Shown here one piece after another: positions 1 to 7,852 of a stretch of DNA of 8,033 nucleotides; positions within the stretch are counted from its first letter, which is position 1, and every line of letters starts with the position of its first letter. The notes below the pieces were generated by a model, which saw only the letters and a program-made list of their open reading frames with translations, searched no databases and was not told the DNA's origin. Origin of the DNA: Natronohydrobacter sp. (GTDB lineage: Bacteria; Pseudomonadota; Alphaproteobacteria; Rhodobacterales; Rhodobacteraceae). The translations under genes and the position numbers were made by a program. The stretch lies in the NCBI GenBank assembly GCA_007118445.1, contig SKRP01000194.1, forward strand, positions 1-8,033, written 5' to 3'.

Positions 1-905
1 AACAGGGATTTCCCCTGCCCCAGCGCCTGCACGGCCCCGGCATCGACATGCACAGCGCCTTTGGGCTTCATCGCCGCAATCCAGCGCTTTCGCGCCGAAC
101 GCGGATCGCCCTGCGCCAGAAACAGCGACGCGCGTGCGCCTGCGCGCAAGTCCCGCAACGGATGCAGCGCGGCCCCAGCGGTGATGATCATCGCGCAACC
201 CGCCGAGACTGCCGTTTTTGCGGCCATGACCTTGGTTTTCATGCCGCCTCTGGACAGGGCCGAGGTCGGCTCACCCGCCATCGCCTCGATCTCGGGCGTG
301 ATGGTTTCCACCAGTTCGAAATGCCGCGCCTCCGGGTCGGTCTGCGGATTGCCGGTATAAAGCCCGTCCACATCAGACAGAAGCACCAGCAGATCCGCCC
401 CGATCGTCACAGCCACTTGCGCGGCAAGCCGGTCATTGTCGCCATATCGGATTTCATCTGTGGCGATTGTGTCGTTTTCGTTGACAATCGGCACCACGCC
501 CAACCCCAGCAGCGTCGAGAGCGTCGCGCGGCTGTTCAGGTAGCGGCGGCGGTCATGCGTGTCCTCAAGGGTCAGCAAGACCTGTCCGGTCGTGATCCCA
601 TGCGGGGCGAGCCCTTCCTCATAGGCGCGCGCGAGTCTGATCTGGCCGACCGAGGCAGCGGCCTGACTTTGCTCCAATGCCAGCGGGCCTGCGGGCAGTC
701 TCAAAGCGCCACGGCCCAGAGCGATGGAGCCGGAAGAGACCAGCACCACATCCGCGCCCCCTGCCCGCAATTCGGCAACATCTGCGGCCAGCGCCTGCAA
801 CCAGTCGGCGCGCAGCGCGCCCTGCTCGACCAGAAGCGCCGAGCCGATCTTGACCACCACCCGCCGCGCGCCCGCAAGGGCTGCGCTCGCATTCAGGGTT
901 GCCAT
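1..905 (-). CDS. proB: glutamate 5-kinase ProB (3' part cut off by the window edge)
   Basis: ATP-dependent phosphorylation of L-glutamate to gamma-glutamyl phosphate, the first and normally proline-feedback-inhibited step of proline synthesis, in the cytoplasm. About 301 residues are visible of an expected ~370. An amino-acid-kinase fold is clear: VVVKIGSALL near residues 16-25 with the phosphate-binding lysine K19, VSSGSIALGR at 56-65, IVNENDTI at 140-147, YGDND at 154-158 and LLSDVDGLYT near 175-184. The RGGMKTK stretch follows, and the opening of a C-terminal PUA domain (AVHVDAGAVQALGQGKSL) lies at the window edge. The ATG at 905 lies inside the last codons of obg, so the two genes overlap by 13 bases and are probably translationally coupled; a GAGG sits about 10 bases upstream of the ATG. 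No frame damage is visible. The family identity is certain; the C-terminus cannot be judged here. Confidence 0.96.
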   Translation of the reverse strand, partial: MATLNASAALAGARRVVVKIGSALLVEQGALRADWLQALAADVAELRAGGADVVLVSSGSIALGRGALRLPAGPLALEQSQAAASVGQIRLARAYEEGLAPHGITTGQVLLTLEDTHDRRRYLNSRATLSTLLGLGVVPIVNENDTIATDEIRYGDNDRLAAQVAVTIGADLLVLLSDVDGLYTGNPQTDPEARHFELVETITPEIEAMAGEPTSALSRGGMKTKVMAAKTAVSAGCAMIITAGAALHPLRDLRAGARASLFLAQGDPRSARKRWIAAMKPKGAVHVDAGAVQALGQGKSL

Positions 906-1918
906 GGCCCGTCATCCTCATCCTTGGGCTTTGCCTTGTCGATCCGGGCCATGAGCGCGCGCAGAACTGTCTGCATTCCTTCGCCCGAAACCGCCGAAAT
1001 CAGATGCACTGGCCGCCCGCAGACAGCTTCCAGCGCCGCTTTCTTCTCGGCGCGTTCTTCGTCATCCAGCGCGTCGATCTTGTTCAGCGCAATGATGCGC
1101 GGCTTCATCGCCACATCATGCGAATAGGCGTCGAGTTCATGATCAATGATGCGCCAGTCCTCGGCCACATCCTCGGATGTGCCATCGACCAGCTGCAACA
1201 GCACCGCGCAGCGCTCGACATGGCCAAGGAACTGATCGCCCAGGCCCCGGCCTTCGCTTGCCCCTTCGATCAGGCCCGGAATATCCGCCATGACGAATTC
1301 GCGCCCGTCAATGCCGACCACCCCAAGATTGGGATGCAGCGTGGTGAACGGGTAATCCGCGATCTTGGGCCGTGCATTCGAGGTCGCGGCCAGAAAGGTC
1401 GATTTGCCCGCATTGGGCAGCCCCGCAAGCCCGGCATCCGCGATCAGTTTCAGCCGCAGCCAGATCGTGCGCTCGACGCCCTCCTGCCCGGAATTGGCGC
1501 GGCGCGGGGCCTGATTTGTCGCCGATTTGAACTGCAGATTGCCCCAGCCGCCATTGCCGCCCTTGGCCAGCAACACTTTCTGGCCCACCTCGGTCAGATC
1601 GGCGATGACGGTTTCCTGATCCTCGTCCAGAATCTCGGTCCCCACCGGCACCCGCAGCGTGACCGACGCCCCGTCCTTGCCCGTGCGCCCCTTGCCCATG
1701 CCGGGCTGGCCGGAATTGGCGAAGAAATGTTGCTGGTAGCGGAAATCGATCAGCGTGTTCAGCCCATCCACGACCTCGGCCCAGACATCGCCGCCCCGGC
1801 CCCCGTCACCGCCATCCGGGCCGCCATATTCGATGAATTTCTCGCGCCGGAACGACACGCAGCCGGACCCGCCCCCGCCCGAGCGGATATGGACCTTGGC
1901 CAGATCGAGGAATTTCAT
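893..1918 (-). CDS. obg: Obg/CgtA GTPase (ribosome assembly)
   Basis: Essential Obg-family GTPase that acts on the 50S ribosomal subunit and in stress/cell-cycle control. The 341-residue product is complete. Residues 1-158 form the glycine-rich Obg domain (MKFLDLAKVHIRSGGGGSGC, GGPDGGDGGRGG at 32-43, KGGNGGWGN at 119-127). The GTPase domain follows with every G motif intact: GLPNAGKS at 166-173 (P-loop), the switch-I TT at 192-193, DIPG at 212-215, NKID at 279-282 and SAVSGEG at 308-314. It ends in a short acidic tail (KDEDD) and lacks the OCT domain of Gram-positive Obg. The start ATG at 1918 has a GGAG nine bases upstream. It overlaps proB by 13 bases. In many Rhodobacterales obg follows rplU-rpmA (from memory), but here the upstream neighbour is a HerA-like ATPase behind a terminator, so obg should have its own promoter in the 142-base gap. 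Confidence 0.97.
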   Translation of the reverse strand: MKFLDLAKVHIRSGGGGSGCVSFRREKFIEYGGPDGGDGGRGGDVWAEVVDGLNTLIDFRYQQHFFANSGQPGMGKGRTGKDGASVTLRVPVGTEILDEDQETVIADLTEVGQKVLLAKGGNGGWGNLQFKSATNQAPRRANSGQEGVERTIWLRLKLIADAGLAGLPNAGKSTFLAATSNARPKIADYPFTTLHPNLGVVGIDGREFVMADIPGLIEGASEGRGLGDQFLGHVERCAVLLQLVDGTSEDVAEDWRIIDHELDAYSHDVAMKPRIIALNKIDALDDEERAEKKAALEAVCGRPVHLISAVSGEGMQTVLRALMARIDKAKPKDEDDGPWQP

Positions 1919-1941
1919 GCGTGCAGACTCCGTGAGTTCAG

Positions 1942-1967
1942 GCGCAAGCCTTTAGCGCAGCTTGCGC
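1942..1967 (-). other. hairpin in the obg 5' leader
   Basis: An 8-base perfect inverted repeat, GCGCAAGC (1942-1949) with GCTTGCGC (1960-1967) and a 10-base loop, lies 24 bases before the obg start codon. It has no T-tract in either direction, so it is not a terminator. It could be a leader hairpin or an operator; it may also be chance in GC-rich DNA. Confidence 0.35.
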
Positions 1968-1989
1968 GCGGGCGAAAGGGGCCAGCCCC

Positions 1990-2045
1990 AAAAGCGCGCG
2001 CAGGCGGTGCCCACTCACCCACCCCGCACGCCTGCGCGCGCTTTT
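1990..2045 (-). terminator. long palindromic terminator between the HerA-like gene and obg
   Basis: Two 17-base arms match perfectly: AAAAGCGCGCGCAGGCG at 1990-2006 and its reverse complement at 2029-2045, with a 22-base spacer. An alternative pairing with one bulged G adds GTGC/GCAC (2007-2010 with 2026-2029). It begins 16 bases after the HerA-like stop codon on the minus strand, the right place for a Rho-independent terminator. The T run is only four bases and is part of the stem, and the A run on the other side makes the structure symmetrical, so it could act in both directions. Confidence 0.7.
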
Positions 2046-2060
2046 GCCCAAGACGACCTG

Positions 2061-3602
2061 TCACCGCCCGCGCAGCAACCCCCCCAGAACCCCGCGCATC
2101 AGCGCCTGCCCCGACCGCGAGCCAAGCTGACGCGCCATTGACTTGGCAAAGGCATCCACAGCCGTATCGCCGCGCCGCGCCGCAGGGGCGCGGCCTGTGC
2201 CCGAACGCGGTGCGTTGCGCCCCGCAGGTTCATAGCGCCGGGCATTGTTGAACTCGCGTTCTTTTTCCCGCTCGACTGCCTGCAACGCCGCCTCGGCCTC
2301 GCGCGCCGCCGCCTCGGCCCGTCGCGCCAGCATCTCATGCGCGGAATCGCTGTCCACCACCCGCTCATATTTGCCCGCAACCGGCGAGCGCAGCATCAGC
2401 ATCTGGCGCTGCCCTTCCTCGATCGGGCCGATCAAGGACGCGGGCGGTCGGATCAAGGTGCGCTCGGCCATGCCGGGATTGCCGCGATCTTCCAGAAACG
2501 AGGTCACGGCCTCACCCACACCCACATCGCGGATCGCCTCGGCAATATCGAAGCGCGGATTGGGCCGATAGGTCTGCGCGGCCCGGCGCAAAGCCTGCTG
2601 ATCGCGCGCAGTGAAGGCGCGCAGCGCGTGCTGCACCCGGTTGCCCAGCTGCCCCAGCACCGTGTCGGGCACGTCATCGGGGTTCTGCGTGATGAAATAG
2701 ACCCCCACCCCTTTCGAGCGGATCAGCCGCGCCACGCGCTCGACCTTCTCGACCAATGCGCGCGGGGCACCGTTGAACAGCAGATGCGCCTCATCAAAGA
2801 AGAACACCAGCACAGGTTTGTCGGGGTTGCCGACCTCGGGAAGCTCTTCAAAGAGTTGCGACAAAAGCCACAGCAGAAAGGTCGCATAAAGCTGCGGCGT
2901 GCGCATCAGCCGCTCGGCGTGCAGGATCGACACGAAGCCCCGCCCGTCCGGGGTGACGCGCATCAGATCGGCAAGTTCCAGCGCGGGTTCACTGAAAAAA
3001 TGCGCCGCCCCCTGATTTTCCAGCACCAGAAGCTTGCGCTGGATCGCGCCGATGCTTGCGGTCGTCACATTGCCATAGGTCCGGGAGATCTCGCGCTGGT
3101 TCTCGCCCAGAAAGCCCAGCATGGCGCGCAGATCCTTCAGATCAAGGATCGGCAGCCCCTCGTCATCCGAGATGCGGAAGGCCACATTGATCACGCCTTC
3201 CTGCGCCTCGGTCAGATCCAGCATCCGCGACAGCAAGAGCGGGCCGACCTCGGCAATCGTCGCGCGGACCGGATGACCATGCGCGCCGAAGAAATCCCAG
3301 AAGATCACCGGGCATTCGCGATAGCCGTAATCCTGCAGCCCGATACTCTCCGCGCGCCGCTCCAGCCCGTCGCGCGGGGTTCCGGGCAGGGCCATGCCGC
3401 TGCAATCGCCCTTGATATCAGTCAGAAAGACCGGCACGCCTGCATTCGAGAATTCTTCGGCCATAATCTGCATGGTGATCGTCTTGCCGGTTCCGGTCGC
3501 CCCCGCGATCAGCCCATGTCGGTTGCCATGCCCCAGACGCAGGATCTGCGGCGCACGCGCGCTGTCCCCGCCGCCACCCACGAGAATCCGCTCTGCTATC
3601 AT
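2061..3602 (-). CDS. yjgR: HerA-like/DUF853 (YjgR family) ATPase
   Basis: Predicted cytoplasmic P-loop ATPase of the HerA/FtsK superfamily, DUF853 family (E. coli YjgR, about 500 residues); its cellular role is not established. From the ATG at 3602 the product is 513 residues. The N-terminal IAERILVGGGG leads into HGLIAGATGTGKT, with Walker A GATGTGKT at about 34-41. FLTDIKGDCSG lies near 59-69, and Walker B is VLVFFFDEAH at about 264-273. FITQNPDDVPDTVLGQLGNR, at about 303-322, provides the conserved sensor glutamine. A helical, charged and probably coiled segment at about 422-452 precedes a glycine/arginine-rich tail. I chose the start at 3602 because an AGGG lies 8 bases upstream and family members start just before the GGGG stretch; an upstream in-frame ATG at 3635 (524 residues) has a poorer ribosome site. 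The gene is followed by the terminator at 1990-2045, so it looks monocistronic. Confidence 0.9.
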   Translation of the reverse strand: MIAERILVGGGGDSARAPQILRLGHGNRHGLIAGATGTGKTITMQIMAEEFSNAGVPVFLTDIKGDCSGMALPGTPRDGLERRAESIGLQDYGYRECPVIFWDFFGAHGHPVRATIAEVGPLLLSRMLDLTEAQEGVINVAFRISDDEGLPILDLKDLRAMLGFLGENQREISRTYGNVTTASIGAIQRKLLVLENQGAAHFFSEPALELADLMRVTPDGRGFVSILHAERLMRTPQLYATFLLWLLSQLFEELPEVGNPDKPVLVFFFDEAHLLFNGAPRALVEKVERVARLIRSKGVGVYFITQNPDDVPDTVLGQLGNRVQHALRAFTARDQQALRRAAQTYRPNPRFDIAEAIRDVGVGEAVTSFLEDRGNPGMAERTLIRPPASLIGPIEEGQRQMLMLRSPVAGKYERVVDSDSAHEMLARRAEAAAREAEAALQAVEREKEREFNNARRYEPAGRNAPRSGTGRAPAARRGDTAVDAFAKSMARQLGSRSGQALMRGVLGGLLRGR

Positions 3603-3659
3603 GTCCGTCGCCCTGCCCCTGATCGGTCGCTGCATCGCATCACAACCTATGTCATCGCG

Positions 3660-3786
3660 GATCGGGTTGGAAAGCGAATCTTAATCATTTCAAACCAGAC
3701 TGAGGATCGGGCGCCGGACGATTTTGCTCTGTGCGGCCCGACTTCCTCCCTGTCGACCTGGCTGCGCCTGCGGGCGCAGCTTTTTT
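3660..3786 (+). ncRNA. candidate small RNA with a CCTCC loop (boundaries approximate)
   Basis: No credible plus-strand gene precedes the strong terminator at 3761-3786, yet that terminator must end some transcript. Just upstream, CGAC (3739-3742) pairs with GTCG (3752-3755) and displays the loop TTCCTCCCT. The CCTCC in that loop (3745-3749) equals the anti-Shine-Dalgarno core of 16S rRNA. Known alphaproteobacterial regulatory RNAs show such CU-rich loops and block ribosome sites. The 5' end is a guess: TTGGAA at 3667-3672 is a possible -35, but no good -10 follows. The stem is only 4 base pairs. Other explanations are an antisense transcript leaving the HerA-like gene or a 5' regulatory RNA. 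Confidence 0.4.
3761..3786 (+). terminator. strong Rho-independent terminator, plus strand
   Basis: A perfect 8-base-pair stem, GCTGCGCC (3761-3768) with GGCGCAGC (3773-3780), encloses a TGCG tetraloop and is followed directly by six T at 3781-3786. There is no matching A run on the left, so it works only on the plus strand. No plus-strand coding gene lies before it. Confidence 0.85.
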
Positions 3787-3892
3787 CGGTCTGCAGTGCC
3801 GGGTCTGGTCCAGCAGGACGCCTATGGCCGGGCCTGTGAAGTTCGGTAAATCCTGACCCCCGGATTCAGAAAATCACGAGCAAATTTTTTTG
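3787..3892. other. intergenic stretch with no gene recognised
   Basis: There is no open frame with gene-like composition here. Only weak short dyads are seen, such as AATCC at 3849-3853 with GGATT at 3862-3866. An A/T-rich run at 3882-3891, just before the TTGACG box, could act as an UP-like element for the promoter that follows. Confidence 0.5.
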
Positions 3893-3921
3893 TTGACGGC
3901 TACACAAAATCCGCCTACCGT
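3893..3921 (+). promoter_or_regulatory. sigma70-type promoter
   Basis: A near-consensus -35 box TTGACG (3893-3898), an exact 17-base spacer and a -10 box TACCGT (3916-3921) follow an A/T-rich run. Transcription should start near 3928. The -10 matches the consensus at three of six positions (T1, A2 and T6), typical of high-GC alphaproteobacteria, where the -35 box is often the stronger element. It would drive the short unit ending at 4001 and, by read-through, the IalB-family gene. Confidence 0.65.
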
Positions 3922-3927
3922 CTGCCC

Positions 3928-4001
3928 AATTCGTCGGCCAGTCCGACAGGGAGCGAAAAAAACAAAATCGAAACAAGGGCTTTTCGGGGCCCTTGTTTTA
4001 T
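3928..4001 (+). ncRNA. candidate ~75-nt small RNA or attenuated leader
   Basis: This is a compact transcription unit with a promoter at 3893-3921 and a Rho-independent terminator at 3971-4001. Inside, GTCGG (3933-3937) and CCGAC (3943-3947) form a perfect 5-base-pair hairpin with loop CCAGT. An A-rich single-stranded linker at about 3954-3973 follows, then the terminator stem. There is an AGGGAG at 3948-3953 but no start codon at the right distance, so a leader peptide is unlikely. The architecture (5' hairpin, unpaired linker, terminator) is that of a trans-acting small RNA. Alternatively it is the leader of the IalB-family gene with terminator read-through as control. I recognise no named RNA family. 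Confidence 0.5.
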
Positions 4002-4003
4002 TT
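3971..4003 (+). terminator. Rho-independent terminator of the small unit
   Basis: The 10-base arms AAACAAGGGC (3971-3980) and GCCCTTGTTT (3989-3998) pair perfectly around the loop TTTTCGGG. The 3' side runs on as TATTT. The A-rich left side makes the structure partly symmetrical. It lies 186 bases before the IalB-family start codon. Confidence 0.75.
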
Positions 4004-4100
4004 GCCATTGACGTCCATGATCGCCATGGCGGCATTCACAAGGTCGCGCCATGCAGTATGGCACCGGCCAAATAAGCTTGCACAGGGCGTTGATCACAAG

Positions 4101-4139
4101 CCGGTTGAGTGCTGTGTTTTTCAACTGACAGCACTCCGG
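4101..4139 (+). promoter_or_regulatory. overlapping alternative hairpins upstream of the IalB-family gene
   Basis: GAGTGCTGT (4107-4115) pairs perfectly with ACAGCACTC (4128-4136), with a possible CCG/CGG extension (4101-4103 with 4137-4139). A second pairing, GTTGA (4104-4108) with TCAAC (4121-4125), shares bases with the first and excludes it. There is no T-tract. It lies 52 bases before the start codon and may be a regulatory leader structure or a dyad operator. No clear promoter of its own was found between 4004 and 4188; TTGACG at 4008-4013 lacks a good -10. Confidence 0.45.
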
Positions 4140-4188
4140 ACCCATGTTACCACAGCCGCGATCAGGACGAGGACGTGAAGGATCTCAT

Positions 4189-4821
4189 ATGACATTTTGC
4201 ATTCTGCCCACCCGAAAACTGGCCATGACCACAGCTGCAATTGCGCTGATTGCAACCCAGGGCCTGGCCCAGAGCGCGGATGAACCGGCAGCCCCGACCC
4301 CGCCCGCTGCAACCGAGTCTCCGGCGATGCTCTTGTCCACGGGCGAAGTGATCTCGCCCGAAAGCGATGGGGACAGCTATGTCGGTAACACGCATGGCGA
4401 CTGGGAACTGGTCTGTGTTCGTGTGCCCGATGAGGACGATCCCTGCCAGATGTATCAGCTTCTGCGCGATGGAGAAGGCAACGCCACTGCCGAGATCTCG
4501 ATCTTTCCCCTGCCTGAAGGCGGCGAGGCCGTTGCCGGGGCAACGATCCTGACCCCGCTCGAGACGCTGCTGACCGCGCAACTGGTCATGCAGGTCGATG
4601 GCGGCGCGGCGAAACGCTATCCCTTCACTTTCTGCACAGCGATCGGCTGCATCGCGCGGGTCGGATTCACAGGCGAAGAGGTGAACGCCTTCCGCCGGGG
4701 GGCCGAAGCAACCTGGTCGCTGGTGCCGGTCGCGGCCCCGGATCAGACAGTTGATCTCAGCATGTCGCTGATGGGGTTCACCGCCGCGTTCAACGAATTG
4801 TCCGAACAGCTGGCCGACTAG
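4189..4821 (+). CDS. IalB-family (invasion-associated locus B) secreted protein
   Basis: The 210-residue product is predicted to be exported to the periplasm. It has a signal peptide: a short basic region with R9 and K10, the hydrophobic stretch TTAAIALIATQG, and probable cleavage after GLA at residue 27. A proline/alanine-rich linker (30-45) follows. The IalB-type domain begins around residue 64 with YVGNTHGDWELVC. Four cysteines remain after processing: C76, C86, C148 and C153, the last pair in FTFCTAIGC; they probably form two disulfides. The family is named for Bartonella IalB but is widespread in free-living alphaproteobacteria, so no virulence role should be read into it; its molecular function is unknown. 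I chose the ATG at 4189 because AAGGA lies 6 bases upstream and the signal peptide then starts correctly; an in-frame ATG at 4144 would add 15 unlikely residues. It is monocistronic, ending at the terminator 4846-4873. Confidence 0.88.
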   Translation: MTFCILPTRKLAMTTAAIALIATQGLAQSADEPAAPTPPAATESPAMLLSTGEVISPESDGDSYVGNTHGDWELVCVRVPDEDDPCQMYQLLRDGEGNATAEISIFPLPEGGEAVAGATILTPLETLLTAQLVMQVDGGAAKRYPFTFCTAIGCIARVGFTGEEVNAFRRGAEATWSLVPVAAPDQTVDLSMSLMGFTAAFNELSEQLAD

Positions 4822-4845
4822 GCCCGCCTGTCGGATCCACCCGCG

Positions 4846-4873
4846 AAAAGCCCGGCAGCGTGCCGGGCTTTTT
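4846..4873 (+). terminator. Rho-independent terminator after the IalB-family gene
   Basis: AAAAGCCCGGCA (4846-4857) and TGCCGGGCTTTT (4861-4872) are perfect complements around a 3-base loop, followed by T at 4873. It begins 25 bases after the stop codon. This separates the secreted protein from the catabolic operon downstream. Confidence 0.9.
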
Positions 4874-4900
4874 CATGGTCGGACGGCTTGGCGACCAGCG

Positions 4901-4917
4901 CAGAACATGATTGTCTG
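4901..4917. promoter_or_regulatory. possible operator dyad before amaB
   Basis: CAGAACATGATTGTCTG is an imperfect 17-base palindrome: six of its eight base pairs around the central base are complementary, with CAGA and TCTG as outer arms. It lies 47 bases before the amaB start. The spaced dyad with an A/T-richer centre resembles sites used by Lrp/AsnC- or GntR-type regulators, but the match is too loose to name a regulator. TTGGCG at 4888-4893, 17 bases before TTGTCT at 4911-4916, is a weak promoter candidate that would overlap it. Confidence 0.3.
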
Positions 4918-4963
4918 CTGGCAGGAACGATCGCCCGTTTCGGGCCATTAGCAGGAGGATCCC

Positions 4964-6446
<1,483 letters not shown>

Positions 6447-6457
<11 letters not shown>

Positions 6458-7730
6458 CGGGCCGGGGCTGTGGGGCGAAACCGCGCCCCCTGCCCCGGAA
6501 TGCCTGCCCCTGTCGGGGCAGGCGCGTGCCGATATCGCGGTGATCGGCGCGGGCTATACCGGGCTGTCGGCGGCTTTGCATCTGGCGCACGCGGGCGCAG
6601 ATGTGGTGGTTCTGGAAGCCACCCAGCCCGGTGCGGGCGCAGCAGGGCGCAATGTCGGGCTGGTCAATGCCGGGCTGTGGCTGATGCCGCAAGCGGTCAT
6701 CGCGCGGGCCGGGCGCGAGCATGGCCCGCGCCTGCTCGACTGTCTGGCCCGCGCCCCGGCAGAGGTCTGGCAGATCGTCGGTGATGAAGCGATTGCCTGC
6801 GAAGCCAGCCCCAAAGGCACCCTGCATTGCGCCCCGGATACAGCCGGGGTTGCGGCTTTACGAATGCGCGCAGAACAATGGCAGGCTTTCGGCGCGGATG
6901 TCAGCCTGCTCGATGCGACAGAGACCCAAGCGCGCACAGGCAGCCGCGCCTTTCATGCCGCGCTGTATGACCCGCGCGCAGGCACGATCCAGCCGCTGGC
7001 CTATGCGCGCGGGCTTGCGCGGGCTGCGCTGGCACGCGGCGCGCGGATTTGCGGGAACAGCCCGGTGACAGGTCTGGCACAGGCCGCCGACGGCTGGACC
7101 CTGACCACCCCCACAGGGCAGCTGCAGGCGCAGCAGGTCATTCTCGCCACAGATACCTGCAGCAACGCCCCCCGCCCCGATTGCGCCGGTGAACAGGTCA
7201 TCCTGCCCTATTTCAATTTCGCCACGGACCCGCTGCCCCCGGAATTGCACGCGCTGATCCTACGCGGTGGCGAGGGCGCATGGGACACGCGCAAGGTGCT
7301 GACCTCGTTCCGGCTGGATGCAGCGGGGCGGCTCATCATCGGCTCGGTCGGCCAGCTTGGCGCGCTGGACGGGGCCGTGCATCGCGCATGGGCCGCGCGC
7401 CAGATGGCACGGCTCTACCCCGAATTGCGCGGCACGCCCTTGCGCATGGGCTGGTGGGGGCAGATCGGCATGACCCCGGATGCCCTGCCCCGGTTGCACC
7501 AGCCAGCGCCGGGCCTGTGGTCGGTGTCGGGCTATAACGGGCGCGGGATCGCACCGGGTACGGTGTTCGGGCGCCTGCTGGCAGAGCTATGCCTTGGGCG
7601 AATCGCGCTTGCGGATATGCCGCTGCCGCTCACGCCTGCCAGCTCGGCGCAGTTGCGTGCCTTGCGCGGGTTGGCGCTGCGTGCAGGCGCAGCGGCGCTG
7701 CATCTGATCAGCGGGCATGGTCCGCACTGA
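6447..7730 (+). CDS. amaA: FAD-dependent L-pipecolate oxidase-like oxidoreductase (DAO family)
   Basis: A D-amino-acid-oxidase/glycine-oxidase-type flavoprotein, most like Pseudomonas putida AmaA, which oxidises L-pipecolate to piperideine-6-carboxylate. The 427 residues match the expected ~428. The FAD-binding Rossmann motif is DIAVIGAGYTG at 29-39 (G34, G36, G39), with the ribose-binding acidic residue E57 at the end of the second strand. AGRNVGLVNAG follows near 68-78, as in AmaA, and GYNGRG at 362-367 is the conserved C-terminal FAD contact. The start is a TTG at 6447-6449, chosen because AAGGGG lies 6 bases upstream and no ATG or GTG in frame lies between it and the Rossmann strand. It overlaps amaB by 11 bases, so translation is probably coupled. 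The substrate follows from amaB context and overall resemblance; a related gamma-glutamyl-putrescine or sarcosine oxidase is a less likely alternative. Confidence 0.85.
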
Positions 7731-7748
7731 GGCGCGGGAACGCGCCTC
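7729..7748 (+). terminator. GC-rich hairpin at the end of amaA, no T-tract
   Basis: GAGGCGCG (7729-7736) and CGCGCCTC (7741-7748) form a perfect 8-base-pair stem with a GGAA tetraloop (GNRA class), starting inside the amaA stop codon. No T run follows, so it is not a classical terminator. It may stabilise the mRNA 3' end or act with Rho. Confidence 0.45.
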
Positions 7749-7838
7749 GGCGGCGCACGGGAGGCTTGTCTGTGAGTGTCGGCAAAGCGGGACGGAGCGG
7801 TCATTGCACAAAACCTGTTCCAAGGTCGCATAACAGAT

Positions 7839-7852
7839 GATAATGTCACTAT
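7839..7852 (+). promoter_or_regulatory. possible -10 box for a near-leaderless transcript
   Basis: GATAAT at 7839-7844 is a good -10 box; no convincing -35 lies 17 bases upstream (TGTTCC at 7816-7821). It would place the transcription start at about 7851, two bases before the ATG at 7853, which has no Shine-Dalgarno sequence. TTGCAC at 7804-7809 is a second -35 candidate but is badly spaced. Confidence 0.35.

Noticed and set aside
48..1127. Long plus-strand open frame opposite proB and obg
   Set aside because: It is antisense to two certain conserved genes; its translation is rich in arginine, proline and serine with no domain, as expected for a shadow frame in high-GC DNA.
899..2251. 450-codon plus-strand open frame
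   Set aside because: It lies opposite obg, crosses the intergenic terminator and enters the HerA-like gene; its composition is low-complexity and no motif is seen.
2337..3839. 500-codon plus-strand open frame opposite the HerA-like gene
   Set aside because: It is a shadow of a gene with intact Walker motifs, with no recognisable domain. It also runs through the terminator at 3761-3786, which a real gene would not do.
3801..3860. Possible tRNA-like fragment near the GTTCGGTAAATCC stretch
   Set aside because: There is no T-arm consensus, no anticodon arm and no acceptor stem; only short chance dyads are present.
4008..4036. Second TTGACG box as a promoter for the IalB-family gene
   Set aside because: The sequence 17-18 bases downstream (GGCATT or GCATTC) is a poor -10 box.
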